Assembly: GCA_965214485.1 (NCBI GenBank)
Contig: CBDCBW010000010.1
Coordinates: 124,001-188,000, forward strand
DNA length: 64,000 nt
Source: JANQRZ01 sp965214485
Lineage (GTDB): Bacteria; Bacteroidota; Rhodothermia; Rhodothermales; JANQRZ01
Direction: 5' to 3'
Part shown: in pieces, positions 35,103 to 42,070 of the stretch
How positions within the stretch are numbered: the first letter of the stretch is position 1
Layout of the letters: each line of letters begins with the position of its first letter
Made by a program: the position numbers and the translations under genes
Notes under the pieces: generated by a model
The model's database searches: none
What the model was told of the DNA's origin: nothing
Seen by the model: only the letters and a program-made list of their open reading frames with translations

Positions 35103-35711
35103 CTACTCGGCAGCGCTCGGTTGCACCGTCGCCTCGGCGATGCGCTCCCAGCGAAGCAGCTCGGCGTCGGGGTCGAAGACGGGCCTCCAGACCTCGACGC
35201 GCGCGCCCTCGACCTCGGCGTCGGTCGGGAGGCCGTTGTAGGGCGCGCGGCGCGGGTCGAAGGCCAGGTGGCTGGGGTAGAGACCGGAGGCATCGACCGA
35301 CGCCGAGTCCGCCCACGCCGCCTGCCACGCCTCGGAGGTGCGGAAGTAGTGCTGGAGGAAGTCCGGCAGCGACGGCCAGACCGTGCGGTACGTCGAGGCG
35401 TCGTAGACCCGCCAGTCCTGCGCGGCGACGGTGCGCGCCGCCGCCTCGAGGCGGGCCTGCGTCGGCTGCGTGTAGACCAGGCGCGTCTTGACCCCGAAGC
35501 GGGGCTCGACGACGAGCGCCTCGCCCCGGTCCGTCAGCACGTAGGCGCGGAGGGCGCGGGCCCCGGGCACGTCCACGGTCGAGAACATCCCGAAGCCGCC
35601 GCCGGCCCACTGTGTCTGGCCGTGGACCTCGACGTTGTAGCGCTGCAGCGCCACGCCGGCGATCAGCACGATGGGGGCGAGTCCGTAGGCGAGCCGCTGC
35701 GGGAGTCTCAT
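35103..35711 (-). CDS. Membrane-anchored protein of unknown function next to HTTM-like protein
   Basis: A 202-residue protein with one N-terminal helix (YGLAPIVLIAGVALQRYNVE), then a soluble domain starting GFGMFSTVDVPGARALRAYV. It is not assigned to a named family. The start ATG at 35711 overlaps the ABC-transporter stop by 4 nt; the frame is open upstream but only shadows the transporter. The topology and constant neighbourhood with the HTTM-like protein suggest that the two work together at the membrane. Confidence 0.75.
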   Translation of the reverse strand: MRLPQRLAYGLAPIVLIAGVALQRYNVEVHGQTQWAGGGFGMFSTVDVPGARALRAYVLTDRGEALVVEPRFGVKTRLVYTQPTQARLEAAARTVAAQDWRVYDASTYRTVWPSLPDFLQHYFRTSEAWQAAWADSASVDASGLYPSHLAFDPRRAPYNGLPTDAEVEGARVEVWRPVFDPDAELLRWERIAEATVQPSAAE

Positions 35712-37618
35712 CGCGGTACGGCGGTGGGGTCCGGAGCAGGGGTCACCTCGGCGGTCTCGTCCCCGGCCTGCCCGTCGCCGACGATGGGCTCCGCCGTGCC
35801 GTCCTCCTGCCGCATCTGCGCCCGCCACGACGCCGCGTACCGCCCGCCGAGGGCAATCAGCTCGTCGTGCGTGCCGGTCTCGACGACCTGCCCGGCGTCC
35901 ATGACGTGGATAATGTCGGCCTGCATCGCAGTCGTGAAGCGGTGGGTGATGAGGAGCGCCGTCCGGCCCTCGACCATCCGGCGGAACCGCGCCAGCCACT
36001 CGTTCTCGGCCCACGAGTCCATCGAGCTCGTCGGCTCGTCGAGCACGACGATCGGGGCTTGGCGGAAGAAGGCCCGCGCGAGCGCGACCCGCTGCCACTC
36101 GCCGCCGCTCAGCTCGCTCCCCGTCTCGAACCACCGCCCGAGGACCGAGTCGTACTTCCGGGGCAGCTTCTCGATGACCTCGTGCGCCCCCCCGCCGACG
36201 GCTGCCGCCTGCACGGCGTCGAGATCGACCTCGCGGCCGAGGTCGCCGAGGCGGATGTTGTCCTCGGCCGTCATCTGGTACTTCATCGGGACCTGGAACA
36301 TCACCGAGACGTGGCGGCGCAGGTCGGTCTGCGCGAACTCCCGCAGGTCGATGCCGTCGACCGTGATGCGCCCGGCGGTCGGGTCATAGAACCGGCAGAG
36401 GAGCTTGATGAAGGTGCTCTTCCCCGCCCCGTTCTCGCCGACGATGGCGACGATCTTGCCCGACGGGATCGTGAGGTTGAAGCCTTCGAGCGCCTTCCGC
36501 TCGAAACCGGGATAGCTGAACGAGACGTCCTCGAACCGGACGCCCTCGTCGATCCGGTCGGGAAATGGGGTGGGCGTTGCCGGCTCGGCGAGGCCGTTCT
36601 CCTGGTCGAGGAAGTCGAAGAGGTGTTCGAGGAAGAGCGTGTTGGTGTAGACCTGTCCCATGTTCTGGAGCAGCCCGCCGACGAGCGCCTGCCCCTGGTT
36701 GAACGCCTGGTAGAAGAGCGCGAGGTCCCCCAGCGTGGCCGCGCCGCGCGTCGCCCGGAGCACGACCCACAGCATCGCCCCGCCGGTGGCAATGAGGCCC
36801 ATGAAGGTGGCGAAGATGCGCGCGACGACCTGGTTCTTGAGCAGCTTCAGGCGCTCCTCCCGAAGGGCCCGGCGCAGCGCGAGGTAGCGGCTGCGGAAGT
36901 ACTCGCCGGTGTTGTTGATCCGCACCTCGGCCGCCGACGCATCGAAGGTCACCATCAGGTCGAAGTACTGCGCGAGGCGGCGGCGGGCCGTCGAGGCCTT
37001 CCACCACGCATGGTACTTCTTGTTGTGACGGACGACGACGAAGAACGCCGGCAGCGTGCTGACGATGAGCACGAGGGGCAGCCACAGGCTGTAGCTCAGC
37101 AGGATCGCCGAGATCGAGAGCAGCGTCACGGTCGCGCTGAGCAGCCCGCCGATGTTGCCGAGGAGCTGCAGCACCCGGCTGTTGGCCTGCGAGTTGACCT
37201 GCTCGAGCTTGTCGTGGTAGTCCGCCGACTCGTAGAAGCCGAAGTCCACCTCGGTCGCTTTCTCGTGGACGAGGGCCTTGACTCGGTCCCCGACGAGCTC
37301 CGCCTGCGCGGTCGAGACCCACTCGTTGATCCCGCCGAGGACGCGCTGCAGAATCATGACCCCGCCCATCAGCGCCGCCGGAGCGATCACCACCGCCAGC
37401 GCAGCCTCGCCCGCGACCGCCGCCGCGAGGCTATCGACGAGCCACTTCGTGAGGTAGACCACCGCCGCCGGCAGCGTCCCCTGCACGGCCAGGAGGAGGA
37501 ACCACACCACGGTCCACCGGCTCGCCGCCGACCAGATCAGCCGGAGCGCCATCCCCACGTAGGACGCCCGCAGCCGGAGGTCGTCGGCCTTGTGCCGCCA
37601 CGTCTGCGTTGCCGTCAT
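35708..37618 (-). CDS. ABC transporter, fused permease-ATPase (probable lasso peptide exporter)
   Basis: A 636-residue half-transporter of the exporter type. Six membrane helices lie within residues about 30-330. The nucleotide-binding domain (about 365-600) has Walker A IVGENGAGKSTFIKLL, a Q-loop in VSVMFQVPMKY, signature ELSGGEWQRVALARAF, Walker B PIVVLDEPTSSMD and the H-loop His in LLITHRF. There is no N-terminal C39 peptidase domain, as expected when a separate B2 peptidase removes the leader. It begins 28 nt after the kinase gene. In lasso clusters this D protein exports and confers immunity to the mature peptide. Confidence 0.92.
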   Translation of the reverse strand: MTATQTWRHKADDLRLRASYVGMALRLIWSAASRWTVVWFLLLAVQGTLPAAVVYLTKWLVDSLAAAVAGEAALAVVIAPAALMGGVMILQRVLGGINEWVSTAQAELVGDRVKALVHEKATEVDFGFYESADYHDKLEQVNSQANSRVLQLLGNIGGLLSATVTLLSISAILLSYSLWLPLVLIVSTLPAFFVVVRHNKKYHAWWKASTARRRLAQYFDLMVTFDASAAEVRINNTGEYFRSRYLALRRALREERLKLLKNQVVARIFATFMGLIATGGAMLWVVLRATRGAATLGDLALFYQAFNQGQALVGGLLQNMGQVYTNTLFLEHLFDFLDQENGLAEPATPTPFPDRIDEGVRFEDVSFSYPGFERKALEGFNLTIPSGKIVAIVGENGAGKSTFIKLLCRFYDPTAGRITVDGIDLREFAQTDLRRHVSVMFQVPMKYQMTAEDNIRLGDLGREVDLDAVQAAAVGGGAHEVIEKLPRKYDSVLGRWFETGSELSGGEWQRVALARAFFRQAPIVVLDEPTSSMDSWAENEWLARFRRMVEGRTALLITHRFTTAMQADIIHVMDAGQVVETGTHDELIALGGRYAASWRAQMRQEDGTAEPIVGDGQAGDETAEVTPAPDPTAVPR

Positions 37619-37646
37619 CGGATTGCATTCTCAGCCAACCCGGAGG

Positions 37647-38555
37647 CTAGCTGTGTGTGGGGACCGCATCGAGGTCTGCCTCGACCAGAGCGAAGATGTC
37701 GGGCAGGGCATCGAGAGACATGATACGCTCCAGAAGCGCCACCGGCGTGTGCTTGGCGAGCTGGGCGCACTGCTTGAAGTGCTCGGAGACGTACTCGGGG
37801 GCGGTGATCCAGTTCGTCGAGTGCGTGTGGGCGACGAGGTGCATCGGCACCTCCTGCGTGCCGAGCTGCGTGACCCGGTTCGCCTCCGAGGTCTGCCGCC
37901 GCAGCACGTAGAGCTTCGACAGAGGTATCGACCGCACGTCCTCCCCCTTTAGAAGGCGCAGCCGCTTGGGCGAAATCTCGGTGACGAGCGGCAGGCTTTC
38001 GTGGTCCTCGACGAGCCGCTCGGCGGAGTTCGGGCGGAGGCGGACCTGTTTGATGCCCGGCGGGACGCGCGTCGGCTCGGTCTCCGTGCCGGGGAGCACC
38101 ACCATCACGTCGTCCGTGATGAGCTCGTAGCCGTTCTGGCAGAAGTACTCGGCGAGGGTCGACTTGCCCCACCCGGAGTTGCCCAAAAACGCGACCGCCC
38201 GCTCGCCGTCCGACACCGCCGAGCCGTGCAGCACGAGGAGGTGGCGCTGCCTGAGCGCCGCCGCGAGCAGCGCGCCCTGCACGAAGCTGCGGAGGAGGTC
38301 CTCCGAGATCGGCTTCAGCGTGTCGTAGGTGACGACCCTGCCCGCGTTGAGGTGGAAGAGGAGGTCGAGGTCCCACTCGTCTTCCTTGATGTGCCCGGAG
38401 ACCACGTCCCCGTAGCGCGCGTCGGCAGCGCTCTTGCGCACGCGGAGGTTGCCTTTTTGGATCGTGACGTCGGGCGGACCGTCGTCGCCGGGTGCGAAGC
38501 CGGAGAGCTCGATGTCGGAGTGGATGGAGAGTCCGAAAGCCTTGTGGCGATGCAT
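37647..38555 (-). CDS. HPr-kinase-like kinase of lasso cluster
   Basis: A 302-residue protein with the HprK-type P-loop FLGNSGWGKSTLAEYF (about residue 130) and Walker-B-like YELITDDVMVVLPG. The DEDGG-free N-terminal part (LSIHSDIELSGFAPGDDGPP) is typical of the kinase group found in RiPP loci. In characterised lasso systems such kinases phosphorylate the C-terminal Ser of the precursor. The precursor here ends in Met-Ile-Asp-Pro without a terminal Ser, so the acceptor would have to be different (Ser31, Ser45 or a Thr). ATG 38555 is chosen by the start of conservation. A 16-bp hairpin separates it from the precursor gene. Confidence 0.85.
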   Translation of the reverse strand: MHRHKAFGLSIHSDIELSGFAPGDDGPPDVTIQKGNLRVRKSAADARYGDVVSGHIKEDEWDLDLLFHLNAGRVVTYDTLKPISEDLLRSFVQGALLAAALRQRHLLVLHGSAVSDGERAVAFLGNSGWGKSTLAEYFCQNGYELITDDVMVVLPGTETEPTRVPPGIKQVRLRPNSAERLVEDHESLPLVTEISPKRLRLLKGEDVRSIPLSKLYVLRRQTSEANRVTQLGTQEVPMHLVAHTHSTNWITAPEYVSEHFKQCAQLAKHTPVALLERIMSLDALPDIFALVEADLDAVPTHS

Positions 38556-38614
38556 CGTGTGGTGGGCTGCAGGCGGCGGGACCTGGGTTGCAGAGATGAG
38601 AGCACCCCATTCTA

Positions 38615-38650
38615 GCGAAGGCTCCGAGGAATGATCCCCGAAGCCTTCGC
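38615..38650 (-). terminator. 16-bp stem-loop between lasso precursor and kinase genes
   Basis: On the minus-strand RNA the segment folds as a 16-bp stem, counting two G-U pairs, with a UCAU loop. The outer nine pairs (gcgaaggct with agccttcgc) are perfect. No T-run follows on the transcript, so it is more likely a partial terminator or a 3'-stabilising and processing hairpin. It lies 46 nt after the precursor stop. It would let the abundant precursor mRNA be kept apart from less abundant kinase and exporter mRNA. Confidence 0.7.
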
Positions 38651-38695
38651 CGAGTCGTGCTCCGGCCACCTGGGCCGGTCGTGTAGAGGCGAGCC

Positions 38696-38881
38696 CTACG
38701 GATCGATCATGCACGTTTCCTGGTTGACGGTCGGGCACTGGTCGACCGAGTTGAGTCCTTCCTCGATCACGTTGCCGTCCAGGTCGAACGACTGATCGCC
38801 CGTGAAGGGGTCGCCCAGCGTCGCCGTGATCTCCGCCACATCACCGTAAGCGGTGAGTTGAGGTGCGATATAGGTCTTCAT
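38696..38881 (-). CDS. Lasso-type RiPP precursor peptide
   Basis: A 61-residue peptide starting at ATG 38881. The leader has the lasso recognition pattern: Tyr4-x-x-Pro7-x-Leu9 (MKTYIAPQL), Gly13 and Thr21 at the -2 position before a Gly. Cleavage before Gly23 would give a 39-residue core beginning GDPFTGDQSF. Gly1 could form an isopeptide with Asp7 (precursor residue 29), a seven-residue ring at the small end of the known range. The rest is acidic (FDLDGNVIEEGLN) and has two Cys (49 and 57) that could form a disulfide; it ends CMIDP. The core is far longer than the usual 15-25 residues. The adjacent B1, B2, C, kinase and D genes support the class. Confidence 0.85.
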   Translation of the reverse strand: MKTYIAPQLTAYGDVAEITATLGDPFTGDQSFDLDGNVIEEGLNSVDQCPTVNQETCMIDP

Positions 38882-38895
38882 GGTGAAGTACCTCT
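38882..38895 (-). promoter_or_regulatory. Ribosome binding region of precursor gene, shared with B1 gene
   Basis: The 14 nt before the precursor ATG read agaggtacttcacc. The 14 nt before the B1 start (41925-41938) read ggaggtaactcacc. They share 11 of the 13 last positions and the same start spacing, suggesting a common translation-initiation element. Confidence 0.55.
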
Positions 38896-39083
38896 TGGTT
38901 GTGTTGTTGTGAAGGTCTACGAGGCGTGTTCCCCGTAGGATGTGGCCGTCCGGGCGAACCGGTTCGGCCAGGTGGTGCAGGCGGAGAGCAAATGCTACTT
39001 CCAAGCCTGCCTAAGTCTACACCCTGAAAAGTCGTACGGAGTGTGCCGGATGGAGCCTTCTGTATGCGCCTAAGGCGACTCTG
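38882..39083. other. Leader region between cyclase and precursor genes
   Basis: The 202 bp contain the precursor's ribosome binding region and presumably an internal promoter to raise precursor expression. On the minus strand there is a partial match to the Bacteroidota -7 box (tagcatttg near 38990-39000), but the -33 partner is not clear. No other ORF is credible. Confidence 0.35.
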
Positions 39084-41180
39084 CTAGACCGGCATCTCCC
39101 CACCTTCCGGTTTCGTGAGCGAGGGGGTACTCTCCGCCGTGTCCACGAATCTCTTCTTTAGCCAGAAAGACAGGGTAGCCACACGGGCGAGCTGGGCCTG
39201 TTCGATGTTGGAAACGTCTTTCCCCCCGCGGTAGAGGCTATCGACCTCGGCTTCGTCCACGTAGGGGCGGAGCGCCCCGAGGTCCGTGATGTGTTCGTCG
39301 AGGAGGCCGCGGTCTTGCTCGTAGAGGCCGCGCTCGAAGTTGGGAGCGAGCCACGCCTTGCCCACGCGCCACTGCACTTTCTTCGGCAGGACGCCCTCGA
39401 GCGCGCGGCGCAGGATGGACCGCGTCCACCCGTCTTTCAGGCTCTGCCCGGGCGGGAGCGCGAGGCAGAACTCGACGAGCCGTTTGTCGAAGAAGGGGTG
39501 ACGGATTTCGATGCGGTGTGCTGCGCTGGCGTGGGTGGTGAGCTCGAGCGCCGTTTGGATGCGGGAGCCGTTGAGCAACTGGCGCTGCACGTCGCGCACC
39601 GTCGTTAGCCGAGGCTTCTGGACCTCGAAGGCCTGCAGGCGCTCGGCGACCCCGATGCGTTCGGCAAAGGCGGGGTTCAGCAGCGGCAGGAGCGGCTCGG
39701 GGCGGCGCTCGGCCTTGGGGCCGCTGCGCCAGGCGTCGCGGGCGCGCTGCAAAGCCAGCGGTTGCATCAGCCAGCGCCGGTAGCGCCGGAACAGCTCGGC
39801 GCGCTCAACGCCGAAGAGCCGGTGCGCCGCCGAGGCTTCGCGGACGAACTGCCAGCGCTTGCCCTGCTCGGCGAGACGCTGAAGCCGGGCCAGCCCGAAC
39901 CGCTGGAACGCCGTGTTGAGGTTGGCGAAGCTGTCCTCGAAGTTGTGGCGCTGCTCGGTGCTCTGGAACTGCCGCGCCGCAGCCTTGCTCTCGTGGGCGA
40001 ACGTCTCCCAGTCCCCAGCCTCCGCTAGCTCCTTGAGATAGAGCAGCCCGTGCCCGACGACGTTGTCCCCGTCGAGGCCATCGAGGAGCACGCGGACGCC
40101 CGCCTTGCGAGCGGCAGCCTTCGCGGCCCACACGAGATGCTGGTTGCCGCTGGCGAGGCCGTCGTCGAGGTAGGTGTACACCTCGTCCAAATTGGAGAGC
40201 GGCCCGAGCTGGTCCCCTCGCACGAAGTGCGGGATGAAATCGCCTTGCTCTAGCACCGCGTCGATGAACGGGCGCTCGTCGCACGTCGCGACGTCCTCGT
40301 AGACGAGCGAGACCGTGTGGAGCGGCTTCCCCTCTTTCTCCAAGAGCCGCGCTGCCACAGCCGTGATCGACGACGAGTCCATCCCCCCACTCAGTTCAGA
40401 GCCGACGGGGAACGCGCTGCGGAGGCGGGCGCGGACGGCCTCGGTGAACAGCTCCCGGAAGCGCGCCTCGTACTCGGCGTCGGAGGCGTCGGGTGGCACA
40501 TCGGCCGCCGGGGCCAGCGTGTAGTAGCGCCAGCGCCGCAGCCCGTCCGGGGAGACGGTGAGCGCGTGCGAGGCCGGGAGGCGGAGGACCTCTTCGTAGA
40601 TCGTGTTCTCCGGGTCCTCGCGCATGGTCGCGAGGAAATCGGCGAGGCGGACCTCGTTGAGCCGCTCCGGCACCTCGGGTACGGCGAGCAGGGCTTTGAT
40701 CTCCGTCCCGCAGGCGAAGTGGCTCCCCTCCCGGTAGTGGTAGTAGAAGGGTCGGATGCCGAAGTGATCGCGCGCGCAGAACAGCCGCTGCGCCGGGCCG
40801 TCCCAAATGGCAAAGGCGAAATCCCCGATGAGATGATCGAGGCAGCCCTCGCCCCACGCCGCGTAGGCGGCCAGAATCAGGTTGCTGTCGGTGACGGGCT
40901 CCGCCTGGTCGCCGAGCCGCAGCCGGGCGAGCAGCGCGTCCCGGTTGTCGATCCGGGCATCGGCGGTGATGGCGAGCCCCGCCTCGGTCGCCAACGGCAG
41001 CGCTTCGTGCAGCGATTCCGGCGTGGTGTGGAGCATCCGGTGCCCCAGCCCGATCGGCCCCTCGGCCCACACGCCCGCGCCGTCAGGGCCGCAGTGCGCC
41101 ACGGCGTCGCCCATGCGGCGCAGCGCGTCCCGGTCCACGCCGTGACCGTCGAGTCGGTATAGCCCGGTGAGTGCGCTCAC
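39084..41180 (-). CDS. Asparagine-synthetase-like lasso peptide cyclase (C protein)
   Basis: ATP-dependent macrolactam synthetase that adenylates an Asp/Glu side chain of the core and closes the ring. The 698-residue protein has a glutaminase-like N-domain (GLYRLDGHGVDRDALRRMGD, HCGPDGAGVWAEGPIGLGHR) and a synthetase domain with the PP-loop VGSELSGGMDSSSITAVA. It lacks the N-terminal nucleophilic Cys (it starts Val/Met-Ser-Ala-Leu), as lasso cyclases do not need glutamine hydrolysis. The GTG at 41180 overlaps the B2 stop by 4 nt; the open frame upstream only shadows B2. Position between B2 and the precursor fits a lasso cluster. A plain asparagine synthetase is much less likely. Confidence 0.9.
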   Translation of the reverse strand: MSALTGLYRLDGHGVDRDALRRMGDAVAHCGPDGAGVWAEGPIGLGHRMLHTTPESLHEALPLATEAGLAITADARIDNRDALLARLRLGDQAEPVTDSNLILAAYAAWGEGCLDHLIGDFAFAIWDGPAQRLFCARDHFGIRPFYYHYREGSHFACGTEIKALLAVPEVPERLNEVRLADFLATMREDPENTIYEEVLRLPASHALTVSPDGLRRWRYYTLAPAADVPPDASDAEYEARFRELFTEAVRARLRSAFPVGSELSGGMDSSSITAVAARLLEKEGKPLHTVSLVYEDVATCDERPFIDAVLEQGDFIPHFVRGDQLGPLSNLDEVYTYLDDGLASGNQHLVWAAKAAARKAGVRVLLDGLDGDNVVGHGLLYLKELAEAGDWETFAHESKAAARQFQSTEQRHNFEDSFANLNTAFQRFGLARLQRLAEQGKRWQFVREASAAHRLFGVERAELFRRYRRWLMQPLALQRARDAWRSGPKAERRPEPLLPLLNPAFAERIGVAERLQAFEVQKPRLTTVRDVQRQLLNGSRIQTALELTTHASAAHRIEIRHPFFDKRLVEFCLALPPGQSLKDGWTRSILRRALEGVLPKKVQWRVGKAWLAPNFERGLYEQDRGLLDEHITDLGALRPYVDEAEVDSLYRGGKDVSNIEQAQLARVATLSFWLKKRFVDTAESTPSLTKPEGGEMPV

Positions 41181-41638
41181 GCGGCGTCCGGGTGGACCGG
41201 GCTCAGCGGCGTGTACCGGACCTGCGACAGCCCTCCCCCGATGACGACGTAGCCGTCGCGCTCGAGCCATGCATGCGCCAGGAGTTTGCGACCGTCCTTG
41301 CTGACGCCGAGGTGAAGCGAGGTTTCGTAGCCGCCCCGCCGCAGCATCCGCTGCGCGACGAGCGCCTGCGTCAGGCACGGCTTGTCGCCCAGCGTCCGTC
41401 GTCCCACCGCCTCCACGGCGGCGACGACGCGCTGCCGGAAGGCTGCCCCCTCTTGGATAGTGACAGGAGCTACCTCTCTTCGCCCTGAACTCGTTAGACC
41501 TGAGCCTGCCAGACGCTGCACCGTGCGATAGGGCAGCACCCACAACCCCACCCGCACCGCCGCTACCAGCGCAAGCGCGTGCAGCAGGAGCATCTTGTCC
41601 TCCCCGGACCGGTCTAGGAATTTACGAAGGGCTCCCAT
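41177..41638 (-). CDS. Lasso leader peptidase B2 (transglutaminase-like)
   Basis: Cysteine protease that removes the leader so that the cyclase can act. The 153-residue protein has an N-terminal hydrophobic helix (LLLHALALVAAVRVGLWVLP) and the lasso B2 domain: KPCLTQALVAQRMLRRGGYE with catalytic Cys88, SLHLGVSKDGRKLLAHAWLE with catalytic His122, and a following acidic residue. The GGYETSLHLGV pattern is diagnostic. It overlaps B1 by 17 nt and the cyclase by 4 nt. Confidence 0.93.
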   Translation of the reverse strand: MGALRKFLDRSGEDKMLLLHALALVAAVRVGLWVLPYRTVQRLAGSGLTSSGRREVAPVTIQEGAAFRQRVVAAVEAVGRRTLGDKPCLTQALVAQRMLRRGGYETSLHLGVSKDGRKLLAHAWLERDGYVVIGGGLSQVRYTPLSPVHPDAA

Positions 41639-41924
41639 CCGTGATCTCGATGAGCTGACGCTGCTCCATCTCGTGCAAAAACGCGAGGAGGTCTTCCTTC
41701 AGCTTACTCTCCTTCACATCGTACTCCTGGAGCAAGGCGTCCATGATGCGTTCCACCGAACGCGGTTTCCGCACGAGGTCGAAGATGCGGGCTCCTAGCT
41801 CGTTCAGGCCGTAATAGCGCCCCGAGTTAGGGTCCAGCACGACGGCCTCTCCACCGAGATCAGCAGCCGTCAAGCCCGGCGTCACTACAACAGTCGATTG
41901 CTCTGTCATCATGAGCAGGTTCAA
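41622..41924 (-). CDS. PqqD-like RiPP recognition element (lasso B1)
   Basis: A 100-residue protein binding the precursor leader and handing it to B2. The PqqD pattern is clear: VLDPNSGRYYGLNELGARIF followed by DLVRKPRSVERIMDALLQEY and a helical DLLAFLHEMEQRQLI. The start is taken as TTG 41924, since the upstream ggaggtaactcacc sits at the same distance as in the precursor gene; ATGs at 41912 and 41909 are alternatives. The gene heads the lasso operon, about 146 nt after the WecA-like gene. Confidence 0.9.
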   Translation of the reverse strand: MNLLMMTEQSTVVVTPGLTAADLGGEAVVLDPNSGRYYGLNELGARIFDLVRKPRSVERIMDALLQEYDVKESKLKEDLLAFLHEMEQRQLIEITDGSPS

Positions 41925-41938
41925 GGTGAGTTACCTCC
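41925..41938 (-). promoter_or_regulatory. Shine-Dalgarno region deciding a TTG start for B1
   Basis: ggaggt lies nine nt before TTG 41924 on the minus strand and 20 or more nt before the next ATGs. A near-identical element precedes the precursor ATG. Confidence 0.5.
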
Positions 41939-42070
41939 GAAGGGATTTAAGGGCACAGTATAGAGCGCGTCCGACTGAAGTGCCTACGCCCGCCCGAGAT
42001 TCTACCGAGCAACGTGCCGTTTTGGTGCCAGCACATCCTGTGCCGTGAGCCTGCCAAGCACCGAGAGTTC

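Noticed and set aside
38001..38615. 204-codon plus-strand ORF opposite the lasso kinase
   Set aside because: It is an antisense shadow rich in Arg, Glu and Val; the minus-strand kinase has the P-loop and Asp motifs.
39084..41180. Housekeeping asparagine synthetase
   Set aside because: It has no N-terminal nucleophilic Cys and lies between a lasso B2 peptidase and a YxxP precursor, so a cyclase role fits better. The protein at 48273 is the AsnB-like one that keeps Cys2.
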